Assembly: GCA_900208305.1 (NCBI GenBank)
Contig: OAPG01000013.1
Coordinates: 186,001 to 250,000 of the forward strand
Direction of reading: 5' to 3'
Source of the DNA: Melanopsichium pennsylvanicum
Taxonomy: Eukaryota > Basidiomycota > Ustilaginomycetes > Ustilaginales
DNA: 64,000 nt
The notes under the pieces are model-generated. The model was not told the DNA's origin. It did no database searches and saw nothing but the letters and a program-made list of their open reading frames with translations. Below, piece after piece: positions 1 through 11,200 of this stretch. Position 1 is the first letter of the stretch, and the number at the start of each line of letters is the position of its first letter. A program made the position numbers and the translations under genes.

Positions 1-3000
1 GCAGAGTCTAGGTTCGGACTGTCCGAATATGCATGAGGAAGCAATGCAAGACTCGTCTTCGGCCTTCGCACAGGTGTTGTGAATTGCGATGAAGGGCTCG
101 AGCCTGGCAGACTGCGGAACGGGGATGAAGACTGCACCGCAGCGGGCGAAGAAGATCCTGCAGAGCGATTTGCAGCCGCCGCAGCTGAAAGTGTGCGAAG
201 CCGCTGCATGCTAATGCTGCCAGCGCCGAATCGTGCTGCCGCTCGCAGCTGTCGCTTGATCTTGCATTTTTCCGTCCAAGCCTGCCAGGTGCATTGCAGC
301 GTTCGCACTCGATATAGCTTTGCTCCTTGATTTGCGATCTGAGCAACAGGCAGCTTCTTCCGCCAGTATTGAAGGGCCGCACGTCGCAGATTGGCGTTTC
401 TCATACGGATAGCTGGCAGCATGAGTGTCTGCGATTGCCAGAGATTGAGCGCCCATTGCAGACAGAGCTGGTGGCGACGGATCAGCATGTCGTATTCCTG
501 TGTTGCCAGCGCACAATCTCTCATCCTGTCCTGCCAGATGCTGAGAGCTCTTGCCAGAAGCGTTTTCTGCGCAAAAGTCTCAAACACGTTGACCTTCTCC
601 CGCCTCTTTTTTTGCTCGCAGGCAGCGGTATGCCAATGCTGAAACGAGCGCTCTTTGCGCTCTATCTCCTTGATGTCAATGAACCTGTACATCAAAGCGA
701 GAAGTTCGTCTTGACGCAGGCAGGCTTCAATCCACGCAAAGAATGCGGCCCTAACCAGGCGTCTCTCTCGTTGCTCCTTGACTTCAAGTTCGCGTTCTCG
801 CACTTGGATGATGCTAGCGACCCATCGACCGAGGTGATGTTGCGCAAGTGTCTCGTTACGCTTGGCGAGCGAATGCTGCAACAATGTGGCTAGATGCTGC
901 TGCTTTTCTGATCTCGTTTTCCAAATGGTGAAGACTTGGTGCACAAGTCTGTGATTATGTTCCGTCTCCTTGATATCGGCGCGGTGTTCCCGCAGCTGTA
1001 GACGCCATCGCTGAAAGCTTGAACGGAGTATGAAGTAGTCCGATACGGCTGCTGACCTTTGCTGAAGCAGGTGATGCTCGAGTAGCTTGTTGCACCAAGC
1101 GATGAGATAGTCTCTGCAGAGTGATTCATCGCTGCGGGCTACGACTGCCGCCTCCTGCGTCCGCAGTTCACAGGTGGCCTTTCTCCATCGATTCAGGTAG
1201 GTCCGGTAAAGGGTTCGGTTACGACGCTGTGTCATGCTTGATTCACGTTGTTGCAAGCTGACCGTCAATGCAGTATACCGATGTTTCCATTGGTGGAGAG
1301 TGCGCTCTAGCATGCCCGCAGTACGGACCCGGTCGAGCAGCGCGGCACGCGACTGTAGTTGCCAGCGATGAAACACGTCATAGACTTTTTCCTTTGTGCC
1401 GTCTTGTCGCATCTTCGTTGCCTGCCCCTCCATGTTGGTGATTTTCTGCCGGCGATGGTGCCAGAATTTTATAGCGCTCTGTTTGAGACGGCGTGCTCGC
1501 CAACGCGCTGCAATGGCTTCGTATCTCTGACGCAGTCGTCGCTGCTCTAGCGACTGTTTCCATACGTCCAGGGTTGAGAGCTTTAGGCGACGCTCAGTAA
1601 AGGCCAACGACAGTCTAGACAGCACAGCCTTCTGTCGCCAGGTGTCAAAGGCCTTCCGAGCAAGAACACCATTATGATGCTGGCTGAACTGAACCAATGT
1701 TTTGTTCTCTTCATATCGGTCCGCCCATCTATCCCAAGCTTGGGTCAGAATTGAATGATTTCGCTTGATTGCCATAATCTTTCCTCGCGTGTGGAGCTTC
1801 TTGATGTGCGAAGATTTCATCTGCCAAAGCGCAAAGGCACCAGCCTGCAAGTGATGGCGTCGAACTCGATCAGAGATTCGGATTCTGCGTTTGTTCCTCC
1901 AAGCGTGCAGAGCCTGGTCTATGATGCGAGTGTTGACAGCCGATGCTGTTGTGTAGAAAGCTGTACGCATCGATCCTGTCTTGAGTTCTTTCCTGCGTTC
2001 GACAGCAGTCTGTGCGAGACGCTTCCAGCGACGGAATGCAGTGAGAGCGCATCTGACTCGATCTGTCTTTCGACCTGTACGTCTGCATTCGAGTTCATGT
2101 TGCATTTGCAATTGCCAGTGTTGCCAGGTCTTGTCCAAGATGACGCGATCGCCAGCGTCTGCCGCATTGCGCATCTGTTCGAGTCGTTGGCGGGTCAATG
2201 CGATCCACCAAGCCAGACTGTGTTGAAGTATTCGGCGTTGCCGCCACTGCTCTGCCGTTTCGAGTTGGTTAACCAATCGGTCATCCCCATCTCGGTTTTG
2301 TGACTCTGTATTCGATCGACGAATGCGAGAGCGTTCCGATTGAGAAGACCGGACTAGCTCGTCAAAGCGGCGCTTAGCATCAGCTGATAATCGTGCAACA
2401 GAGCTGAAAAGTTCTGCCGCTGGAGCAACGTCGGGTGAGTCCGCCTCGCTGCTTTCATCACCCGGGCTTGCGTCAGAGTTGAGCAATCTGTCAAGCCGAA
2501 CCTGAATTGCTGAGATCGAATCGTCAACGTGCGATCTTGTTTGGCGCGATTCGGCTTCCGGTTGCTGTCGTTCTTCCCCTGACAGTTGAGACTCTCTGGG
2601 CCGAGATAGTGGACTGCTGGCACGCGGCAAGCGAAGATGATCCCGGTGAGGTCGATCGGCATCATTAACGCGAGTTCGGCGTGGCGTGAGATTGGAAATT
2701 AGACGGTTGGATCCGCTGGCACGACGGCCAGGATGGTGATGTGGCTGGTCCCACAACTGCTGAGGGCGCGATCGGGCAGTATGCTGCACCAGATTACTGT
2801 TGACATCCAAATCGGTGCTTTGTGTTGCTGCGCTGATGTCGGTCTCGTCGCCACTGTTGGGATCGAGACCTAGAGCGAGACGTACTGAATCCCATCGCTC
2901 TCGCCAATTTCGGCCTCGTACCTTGACGAGGCTGAGTAGGATGGACCAGAGGTAAGCATCCGAGTCGTGTGGACTAGCACCACGCGCGTTACTGCCGTCA

Positions 3001-3425
3001 CGACGTCTTTGGTCAAGCTCTTTGGGCAATAGAGCTGCATATGTTGACTTGAGTTGAGAGAAATCAGCAGCATGTGGAGGTAACGAAGCAACGAGACGAT
3101 TGAAAAAGTCAATGTCGTGGTGTGTGAGAGCCTCGAATGCTTGGTAAATGGAGAAGCGAGAAGATGTGGAGAGTGGCGTAGCGGATGTTGAGATTGTGTG
3201 ATGGGATGAGCTTGCTACTGACGCGGCGGTGTGAGAAGCCGACGACATGGATGCCTGCAATGGTGACTGCGCCAGAGGGGATGGGTAGTAAGGGCGGTGC
3301 AAGGCATCTCGGCGATGTGTGTCTTGCAAGTGCCTCCTAAGCTGCTGTACATCTTTGTGGGAGGTTGGTGAGTAAGCAGATCTTGAGACCAGAGCATCTC
3401 TCGCATTATGATTGTACCCGTTCAT
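1..3425 (-). CDS. SFI1: SFI1-like centrin-binding spindle pole body protein (partial; 3' end beyond the window)
   Basis: Read on the minus strand from the ATG at 3425, the frame stays open for 1141 codons and runs off the left edge, so the C-terminus is missing. Residues 1 to about 385 are Ser/Thr-rich and include one compact helical stretch. From about 389 to 1053 there are roughly 20 tryptophan-centred helical repeats spaced about 30 residues apart (examples: FRRWKR, AWRNK, RWRLQ, IWKTR, YWRKK), followed by a Ser/Ala-rich segment. Such regularly spaced Trp repeats define Sfi1, a long helical filament that binds one centrin (Cdc31) per repeat and forms the half-bridge for spindle-pole duplication. 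Arg and Gln are very abundant, as in that family. No intron is needed. The family call rests on repeat pattern rather than on a catalytic signature, so it is confident but not absolute. Confidence 0.8.
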   Translation of the reverse strand, partial: MNGYNHNARDALVSRSAYSPTSHKDVQQLRRHLQDTHRRDALHRPYYPSPLAQSPLQASMSSASHTAASVASSSHHTISTSATPLSTSSRFSIYQAFEALTHHDIDFFNRLVASLPPHAADFSQLKSTYAALLPKELDQRRRDGSNARGASPHDSDAYLWSILLSLVKVRGRNWRERWDSVRLALGLDPNSGDETDISAATQSTDLDVNSNLVQHTARSRPQQLWDQPHHHPGRRASGSNRLISNLTPRRTRVNDADRPHRDHLRLPRASSPLSRPRESQLSGEERQQPEAESRQTRSHVDDSISAIQVRLDRLLNSDASPGDESSEADSPDVAPAAELFSSVARLSADAKRRFDELVRSSQSERSRIRRSNTESQNRDGDDRLVNQLETAEQWRQRRILQHSLAWWIALTRQRLEQMRNAADAGDRVILDKTWQHWQLQMQHELECRRTGRKTDRVRCALTAFRRWKRLAQTAVERRKELKTGSMRTAFYTTASAVNTRIIDQALHAWRNKRRIRISDRVRRHHLQAGAFALWQMKSSHIKKLHTRGKIMAIKRNHSILTQAWDRWADRYEENKTLVQFSQHHNGVLARKAFDTWRQKAVLSRLSLAFTERRLKLSTLDVWKQSLEQRRLRQRYEAIAARWRARRLKQSAIKFWHHRRQKITNMEGQATKMRQDGTKEKVYDVFHRWQLQSRAALLDRVRTAGMLERTLHQWKHRYTALTVSLQQRESSMTQRRNRTLYRTYLNRWRKATCELRTQEAAVVARSDESLCRDYLIAWCNKLLEHHLLQQRSAAVSDYFILRSSFQRWRLQLREHRADIKETEHNHRLVHQVFTIWKTRSEKQQHLATLLQHSLAKRNETLAQHHLGRWVASIIQVRERELEVKEQRERRLVRAAFFAWIEACLRQDELLALMYRFIDIKEIERKERSFQHWHTAACEQKKRREKVNVFETFAQKTLLARALSIWQDRMRDCALATQEYDMLIRRHQLCLQWALNLWQSQTLMLPAIRMRNANLRRAALQYWRKKLPVAQIANQGAKLYRVRTLQCTWQAWTEKCKIKRQLRAAARFGAGSISMQRLRTLSAAAAANRSAGSSSPAAVQSSSPFRSLPGSSPSSQFTTPVRRPKTSLALLPHAYSDSPNLDS

Positions 3426-4926
3426 GATTGAAGGTTTGTGAACATGCAAGTCAAGCCAAACGGTGAGATGGTTGATGCTGTGCTCGAAGAGATAACTCTA
3501 TGAGCCAATGAATGATGATGAACAGAGCGACATTGTGATCATGTGTCGTGAAAGTTTTAGTTGGAGTACGAGAGACTGGCGTTGGCTGATGGTGTAAAGG
3601 CCAGCTCAAATCCAAGCCCATGTAGCTTAACTAGGTCGAGGCAAAATTTTGGAGTTGAATCATTGAAAGGTAGAACAAAGAGGCGAGTGTCGACTCTGTG
3701 GACATGTTTAAGTGACGGTGGCATTGAGAGAGTGTTGAGCTTGATTCAGAGAGAGTTTTGAGTCCGCTCAGACCTTCGAACCATGCATACAGAGACCAAC
3801 ACTTTTTCTTTTATTTTATTTTTATTTTTTATTTTATTTTTGGTAGGCGGGGGCTTTGTGCGCCTTTGGTTGTTGCGCAGAACTCTCGAATGTAAAGTCG
3901 CGTCGCGAGCACGATGCCGATCTAAAGTGCAGATTGTGGCCCGATTTGATGCAACTCAGATAGACGATTTTGGACCCTTTCGCTCAGATTCACAATTCAC
4001 AATTATAAATTTGGACCCTTGGACAATAATAATCTGTGAATCGATCCCTTTAAACAGAGAACGGCTGTTGACCCTAATTTTGACTTCCGCCTCGCTTTCA
4101 TGGAAAGGACGTGGAGAGCAGAAAAGAATTTTTTCAAAATTTCACAACTATTTCTGCCGGTTCAAGAACTCTGCTCAAGTGGCTGATGCTGCTGTATTCG
4201 AATCTGAAAACCAACAAAATTCTGTGTAAGAGGAGGCACAAAGGGTGAGCGAACGTGTATGGCGTCTACAATAGCAGACTGACGGTGGCACAAGTCCTAC
4301 AAAGATACAAGCATCCTTTTCGTTTTTGTTTTTTGTTTTTTGTTTTTTGTTTTCTTTTTCTACTCGAGAAGAAGTTCAACACCGAGAAATTCAGGATCAC
4401 AAAATTTTGTTTCCAGCCTTTACAAAACTTTATCACTTGAACCTCTCTGTTTGCATCTTGAGGTGCGAGGTGAACACGCGCACAAACGATCAGTCAATTC
4501 AAGTGGCTTCATACCGCCCACACTGTACAGAATTCATCTTGCTCTGTTCCTCTTGCGAGTCTACGCTTGTCTTCTCACCCTCACCTGCGTCTATTGACAA
4601 TCTTGGCAGTCTATAGCTCCGCCTCCATACCACCTTAGACGGCCACCACCTGTGTCGTTCTCTCCACATCTATCCACCACCACTCCTTGCTTCCGGTTCC
4701 GTTCAACCCTCGTTCAGCTTGATGCACAGCTGAGCATTAAAAAAAGGCTCAACGTTCACCTTCTTTGGCTGTACTTCCATCGCGATACCCCCTTTGAGAG
4801 CACCCAACACTCTCAAACAACTCACTCGATTATTCACATACACAGATCTTTGCATCTTAGCATCGCTCTACTACTCAAAAACTCCTTTCAACCCTGCATC
4901 CTTAAAATCTTCTCAAGCACACCAAC
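3426..4926. promoter_or_regulatory. Divergent intergenic region between the SFI1-like gene and TEF3
   Basis: About 1.5 kb separates two divergent genes and must hold both promoters. I see no supported gene in it. It contains a T-rich run near 3804-3842, a 7-base T-rich tandem repeat (GTTTTTT units) at about 4322-4352, and a strongly pyrimidine-rich leader from about 4620 to 4926 directly before the TEF3 start. Pyrimidine-rich leaders are common before highly expressed fungal genes. The palindrome CTGTACAG lies at 4523-4530. No clear TATA box stands out. Confidence 0.5.
4320..4359. repeat. 7-bp T-rich tandem repeat
   Basis: About four GTTTTTT units follow one another and then grade into an irregular T/C run. 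The repeat lies about 570 bp upstream of TEF3. It is simple-sequence DNA and is likely to vary in length. Confidence 0.75.
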
Positions 4927-7900
4927 ATGTCGGGCGCAACACACGCCCTCGAGGCCATCTACAAGGCTCCCTCCGCTGAGGATTGCTACGCCGCCGCAGA
5001 CAAACTCGTCGAGTACGTCAACGAGAACGGTCTCCGTGTGCTCCAATCCGAAGGGATCCTCGACAGCCTCGTTAAGGCTTCCAAAAACAAAAAGAGCGGT
5101 TACGAGCGTGAAGCTGCTGCTATTGGCCTTGACGCTATCTTTGTCAAAGTTGGCGGTAAGAACGCTCCCAGCCCTCTCGGTGCTGAGCCATGGCTCCTTC
5201 AAACTCTTCCCGCCATCCTTGAGCTCTACGCAGACAAGGGCGACGTTGTCCGCCAAGCTGCCGAGACTGCTGCTGGCTCGCTCCTATCCCTGGTTCCTCC
5301 CGAGGCTGCTCCCGAGTTCCTTTCTACTCTCTACGAGGTTCTTGGCTCCGGTAGTGCAAAGTGGCAGGCCAAGGTGGGCGCGCTGAAGCTCCTCGGTCGT
5401 CTGAGTGGTCCTGCAAGCGAACAGATCGGCGACCAACTCGTCCAACTCATCCCATACCTCACAACAGCCATGCATGAGACCAAATCAGAGATCTCCAAGC
5501 AGGCAAGAAAGACCGCCATCAAGGTCTGTGAAGCCTGTCTCGACAATAAGGACATCAAGCCTTTCATTCCGGATCTCGTTGGTTGCATGGCTCAGCCCGA
5601 CGCTGTGCCTGAGTGCATTAAGAAACTCTCCGGTACCACCTTTGTTGCCGAAGTCACTGGCCCCGCGCTTGCCGTCATGGTCCCTTTGCTTGCCCGCGCG
5701 CTCAACGAGCGCAGCCAGAACGTCCAGCGTCAGGCAGTCGTAGTCGTTGACAATCTCTGCAAGCTCGTTCGTGACCCCCATGAGGCCGCCAAGTTCCTTC
5801 CCGAGCTCACTCCCGGTGTCGAGCGTATTGAGAAGGGTGCCTCTTTCCCCGAGGTTCGTGAGCACGCCAAGAGTGCCATGGAAACCCTCACCGCTGCCAC
5901 TGCTGCCGTCGGTGAAGGCGCCGCCACCGTGGATCCCAAGAAGATCTTCGATCAGCAGCGCGGTGCCGCTTTCGATGCTGTTATCGCTGCTGTTCAGTCT
6001 CGTGTTCCTGAGGCGCACGCCAATGTCAAGACCGACGCTTTCGCACTCACAGGTATCGAATACCTCGCAAAGTGCATCGCTCGACTTGCCAACAAGCGTA
6101 TCCTCCACGCCAGTGCTTGGGATGATGTCTATGTCCAGCCTTATCTTCGCAGGATTTGCGCCGACGCCGACGCTGCCGAGGCTGCCACTGCTGAACTCCG
6201 AAAGACTTACATCGAGCTCGACAAGGCTCGTTTCGGTAACTCGGAGGAGGAGGACGATGATGAGGCTGGCGAGTGCCTCTGCCGCACCGAATTCTCCCTT
6301 GCCTACGGTGGTCTTCTTTTGCTCAACCATACTACGCTTAAGCTCCACCGCGGTCACCGATACGGTATCGTTGCTGCCAATGGTAGCGGCAAGTCGACTT
6401 TGCTCAAGGCGATGCGTGACGGCAAGGTCGAAGGCTACCCCTCGCAGGACCAGGTCCGAACCCTTATGGTCGAGCACTCCCTCCAGGGTGAGGATGGCAA
6501 CACTCCCATCATCGACTTCATTGCCAATGACAAGAAGCTCGTTGGCAAGACCCGCGAGGAGGTTGCTGAGAAACTCCGCGAGGTCGGTTTCGATGACGAG
6601 AAGCAGCAGAACCCCGTTGCTTCCCTTTCAGGTGGTTGGAAGATGAAGCTTGAACTCGCCCGAGCCATGCTTTCCGACGCTGTCGTCTACCTTCTCGACG
6701 AACCCACAAACCATCTTGATGTCGCTTCTATTGCGTGGTTGGAGAACTTCCTCGTGACCAACAACCAGATCACCGTCGTCACCGTTTCCCACGACTCCGG
6801 ATTCCTCGACAACGTCTGCACAGACATTATCCATTACGAAAAGAAGAAGTTGCGCTACTACAAAGGCAATCTCTCCGACTTTGTAAAGACCAAGCCGGAG
6901 GCCAAGGCATACTACTCGCTCGCTGCTACCACCGTCAAGTTCTCCTTCCCTCCTCCTGGTTCTCTGATGGGTGTCCGCTCAAACACAAGGACCATCCTGA
7001 AGATGTCCAACTGCACCTTCACCTACCCCGGCATGAACAAGCCCTCGCTCAACGACACGAGCTGTGCCATTAGTCTCAGCAGCCGTGTCGGTGTTCTCGG
7101 CCCCAACGGTGCCGGTAAGTCCACCCTTATCAAGGTTCTCACTGGAGAAGTCGTGCCTCAGCAGGGTAAGGTGGAGAAGCATCCCAACCTCCGTATCGCC
7201 ATGATGGCCCAGCATGCATTCCACCATCTCGAACAGCATCTCGAAAAGTCGGCGGTTGAGTACATTGCTTGGCGATACCAGGACGGTCACGATCGAGAAA
7301 TGACCGAGAAGGCATCGCGTAAGATGACCGACGAGGAGAAGGCGCAAATGGAAACGCCCATCAAGTCCACCACTGGCGAGTCTCGCCGTGTCGAGTACAT
7401 TGTTGGTCGTCAGAAGCTGAAGAAGTCGTACCAGTACGAGATCAAGTGGGTCGGATACGATCACAAGCACAACGCCTGGATCCCACGTGAACGCTTGCTC
7501 GAACTCGGATTCTCCAAGCTCGTCCAGCAATTTGATGACTTTGAAGCCTCGCGTGAGGGTGCTGGTTCTCGTGAAATTAGCGTCAAGCTCATTCGCCAGC
7601 ATCTCGAAGCTGTTGGTCTCCAAGGTGAGATTGCTCAGCACCACGCAGTGGGAGGTTACTCGGGTGGTCAGAAGGTCAAGGTCGTTCTTGCTGCTGCGAT
7701 GTGGAACAACCCGCAACTACTCGTCCTCGACGAACCTACAAACTACCTTGACCGAGATGCGCTCGGTGGTCTCGCGACCGCAATCCGCGATTGGGCGGGA
7801 GCTGTGGTCATTATTTCACACAACATGGAATTTGTTGGTGCACTCTGCCCTGAAATCTGGAATGTGGACAAGGGTCAGATTCTCAGCAGGACCAAAGGCA

Positions 7901-8220
7901 ACGTCGCGGAGGGCGCGTTTTTGGACGAGATGGAGAACGCCTCCACGCCTGGCGCCAGTGTTCCGGGTACACCCATGCCTGGATCCACTGCTGCCTCGAG
8001 ACTTGCGTCCAAGGCTGGTACACCTGCTTCGAGTGCGGCTCCCACGCCGGCTGGAAGTGGAGATGAGGGAGATCAGGATATGAGCAAGTTCAAGGCGAAG
8101 AAGGGTAAGAAGAAGTTGACCAGGAACGAGAAGAAGGCGCAGGAGGAGAGGAGACGTTTGCGTCTGAGCAGATGGTTGACGTATGGCGGTGATCGTGAAC
8201 CCGACACTGACGACGAGTAG
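4927..8220 (+). CDS. TEF3: Translation elongation factor 3 (eEF3)
   Basis: The protein has 1097 residues; the yeast protein has about 1044. eEF3 is the fungal ribosome-associated ATPase that helps release E-site tRNA during elongation. The order is canonical. An N-terminal HEAT-repeat region covers about 1-330, then a helical linker. ABC domain 1 has Walker A GSGKST at 486-491, signature LSGGW and Walker B LLDEPTNHLD ending at 598. ABC domain 2 has Walker A GPNGAGKS at 725-732, signature YSGGQ at 911-915 and LLVLDEPTNYLD at about 931-942. A chromodomain-like insertion sits inside ABC2 at about 819-875 (KWVGY.....WIPRE), the hallmark of eEF3 over other ABC-F proteins. The tail is Lys/Arg-rich and ends acidic. 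Codon use strongly favours C-ending codons and AAG, as expected for a highly expressed gene. The ATG follows a pyrimidine-rich leader. Confidence 0.97.
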   Translation: MSGATHALEAIYKAPSAEDCYAAADKLVEYVNENGLRVLQSEGILDSLVKASKNKKSGYEREAAAIGLDAIFVKVGGKNAPSPLGAEPWLLQTLPAILELYADKGDVVRQAAETAAGSLLSLVPPEAAPEFLSTLYEVLGSGSAKWQAKVGALKLLGRLSGPASEQIGDQLVQLIPYLTTAMHETKSEISKQARKTAIKVCEACLDNKDIKPFIPDLVGCMAQPDAVPECIKKLSGTTFVAEVTGPALAVMVPLLARALNERSQNVQRQAVVVVDNLCKLVRDPHEAAKFLPELTPGVERIEKGASFPEVREHAKSAMETLTAATAAVGEGAATVDPKKIFDQQRGAAFDAVIAAVQSRVPEAHANVKTDAFALTGIEYLAKCIARLANKRILHASAWDDVYVQPYLRRICADADAAEAATAELRKTYIELDKARFGNSEEEDDDEAGECLCRTEFSLAYGGLLLLNHTTLKLHRGHRYGIVAANGSGKSTLLKAMRDGKVEGYPSQDQVRTLMVEHSLQGEDGNTPIIDFIANDKKLVGKTREEVAEKLREVGFDDEKQQNPVASLSGGWKMKLELARAMLSDAVVYLLDEPTNHLDVASIAWLENFLVTNNQITVVTVSHDSGFLDNVCTDIIHYEKKKLRYYKGNLSDFVKTKPEAKAYYSLAATTVKFSFPPPGSLMGVRSNTRTILKMSNCTFTYPGMNKPSLNDTSCAISLSSRVGVLGPNGAGKSTLIKVLTGEVVPQQGKVEKHPNLRIAMMAQHAFHHLEQHLEKSAVEYIAWRYQDGHDREMTEKASRKMTDEEKAQMETPIKSTTGESRRVEYIVGRQKLKKSYQYEIKWVGYDHKHNAWIPRERLLELGFSKLVQQFDDFEASREGAGSREISVKLIRQHLEAVGLQGEIAQHHAVGGYSGGQKVKVVLAAAMWNNPQLLVLDEPTNYLDRDALGGLATAIRDWAGAVVIISHNMEFVGALCPEIWNVDKGQILSRTKGNVAEGAFLDEMENASTPGASVPGTPMPGSTAASRLASKAGTPASSAAPTPAGSGDEGDQDMSKFKAKKGKKKLTRNEKKAQEERRRLRLSRWLTYGGDREPDTDDE

Positions 8221-11200
8221 ATTCACGATTGGATCGAACCTTTCCAGAGTTTTCCAGATGAAGGCTGTTCCATGTATAAATTTTGTTGCTTCTCATCGTA
8301 TCATTGCACATAGATTCGGGTCTCATTACACAAACATAAGAACAGTTACCTACTCGTTGTTTGAAGTGTAGACGATGAAAGCTGTGGGCATGGCATTGGA
8401 TTGTCTTCCTAGTCGCATCGTGGCGGGGGATGTGCCGATGAAAAGATAGGAATCGAAATGCCGATAGGCAATCATCGCCGATCTGTCAACGAGAACTTGA
8501 AAACCTTTTGCGGAGGAAGCTGTGAATCGTGTGAAAATTCTTCAAAGTGGGGGATCGAGGGAACAGGAAAAGGGGAAAGGCGAAGGAGAATCAAACTCGC
8601 CGATTTTTTCATGTGAGCGGCGCTTGAACCTGCACACAACCGCGTGTTCGCTCAGGGTTTGACCTCTGTGTACCTTTATCTTTTGTCTATGTAAAAACAA
8701 AATTTGACTTATCGAGCCAATGAGGTTGCGCAAAATTAAAAGTCAAAAGAAATTGCCCTTAAAAGTCTGAAATTACATCAAATAGCTGCAGTGCTGCATG
8801 TCTTCTGGAACGAGATTAATTAAGTTGTGCCTTTGCATCGTATAGGTGTGTAGTGCTTGAGATGGCTTGCGAATGATTCTTGCCAGAAGGCTATGTTGCT
8901 TGAGTGAGCCGCCAATGATCCGGTTTGTATTGGATTCACCCGTCGAGATTGTTGAGACCTCGACCTGAATCAGGATTTTGGCAATTTTGGCAGTTCACCA
9001 AGTGTGTGAGTATTCTTTCCGGCCAAGACCGGAAGAGCGGTCTAGTCATCACTCTATTGTTTGGTGAAGCTATTCACCGGTAGGCATCGCTACGATCTCC
9101 CTCGACGATTAGGCCCATTCAAGGTCACGTCTTGAACAAATTCGAGGCTTGTTTGTACCGAGAATGAAAACTGACCACCGAAAGGATATCGGCATAAAGG
9201 TTGCGCATGTTGCGATGGTGAGATACACAAACGCCGACTCTGCCGAATAGCGCTGACCATAGGCCACGAATCACACCAGACCTAGGAATCAATAACGCTT
9301 CTGACCCGTCGAAATTAAGCATGACCCTCTGCAAAGTCGACATGTTCTTCGGTTCGTCGCCGTGCATCGAACGCAGACCGGAAAAATGCATTAGAGAGTG
9401 GACGTCAGGATTGCGATCCACCCTGGGGACTCTCTCGTGTGTGCTAGGACGTCATGTCTGATCTTTTAGTCGAGTTCGCATGGACAACCCAGTAATGCAC
9501 AGGCTAGCGTGGTGCCTGCAGCATTTCACAGCTCTCATGCATGGTGTAAGGTCTGTCTACATTGCCTTGTGACTTGCGTCATGATGACAGGTGATCGTAC
9601 CTCAATTCTTCTAATCCTTTCTCATATCTACGTGTCACATAATGCCTCGAGGAGATGACGGAGCGAGTGTGCTGATTTGTATGTTCCCTAGATCTTACGG
9701 TCATCTCTGGTGCGCAAAGGTGACAAGACGTACCAAAGCGTGCAAAAGCACAGCGTCGAACCAACACACATGCATTTCCGTACAGACACACATTAAATTT
9801 ACCTGTAATATTGTAATGGACCGCGCGGTTTGACGGGCGGTGTTTCTCCCGGTTGTCGAACCTGCCAAAAGTCGATGGCCAATTTTACTGTATAATGCAA
9901 GAGCAGCTCTACCGTCTGTATCTTGAACATGTGGGATGGGTTCTATTTTACACAAACATAAGCATGGCACTAAAGCGAAGGTTGAGGATGAAACCTGACG
10001 TTTCAAATTTGTTTTTTCCTTTTCCCTTTTTCTCTAGGTTCCTCTTTGCCTCGCCTTCACACTCTCAGTTGGCGGCGGGCAGATCCTTGCACACCGAGGT
10101 CACATGCTACCAAAGGTTGGGTAAATGTGGACGAAACATGGCCCGTGAATCTGATTTCGATCCGGCCTTCTTAGTTTCTGGCAGCGCAGCGCTCTCGCGC
10201 TTTAATTCGCCGATTTAAGGTTTGCCTCTTCAGCTTATATTCGCCTGATCCGCTAGACTCACCGCCCAATCTTGACCGCCCAAAGATGGGAGCAGAGAGA
10301 TTTCTTCGTTTTGTGGCTGTTGTTAGAAGAGACCAGATTTCAAGCTCAGTCCGCAGAACAATAACACTCTCTAACTCACATCTACCTTGAAAACCCAGCA
10401 AACGAGCTGCACGTGGAGTGGTACCAGCTTCAAAGAAGGCAATCCTGCAAATCTGTGTCAGTTGTCCCGTATTTTGCCGCAAATAAAAAGCATAATCGAG
10501 CCAAGCAAGCGGCTTCGTTTGCAGCTGTCTCTGACTTGCGCCGACTGGCCGATCAGACGGTTCTGCCGAAGAATTCAAATACAATCGCCACTCTCTTCGC
10601 GTGACCTCGGAGGCGGACCGATGTGACATCGACACTGTAGATTGAGGGCATCGGACCTGCAACAGTTGCGCAAAGAAGCAGGACAGTGGGTTCATACTGT
10701 AGAGCTGCAAGTTTACTCATTTCATACTTACTGACTGTAAATGGCAGCCGAGCGCTACAGATTTGAGCCATGCTTGTAGCCTGCATCCTAAGCCATTGCC
10801 GCCGCTTTAGGCTTGTTTCGAGTGACTGTCATTTTCTCTAGGAAAACAGCTGAATTTGAAGCGCGATTTTTTTCGACCGCAATGACCGTGCCAGTAAAGC
10901 AACAAGGCTTTTCGATTTTGCTTTATTTCACGCTCACGATTTTACAGTAAATAATGTGACTACTGAATTGCCCAACCACACACGCTTCCCACGCCGGTCT
11001 CATCAATTGCCCTGCTGCTGCTGCTGCTGCTGAAAGCCTCTCCATCTCATCCTCTCATCGCTGCCGCATCCTCATCAGTTTCCCGTCTCTTTCGACTCGA
11101 TCGAGGAAACGGATCATCTCTTAATCCGATTCTTAGATCAACAAAATCTAACCACCGCTGTTGACTCTTAACTCTCGGCAAATCTATCACATCTCACAAT

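Noticed and set aside
5485..6477. 330-codon minus-strand frame inside TEF3
   Set aside because: It is the mirror of a strongly codon-biased gene, where C-ending codons keep the opposite strand free of stops.
8229..8242. tRNA B-box-like GGTTCGATCC on the minus strand after TEF3
   Set aside because: The flanking bases do not pair as a T-arm and no A-box or acceptor stem fits.
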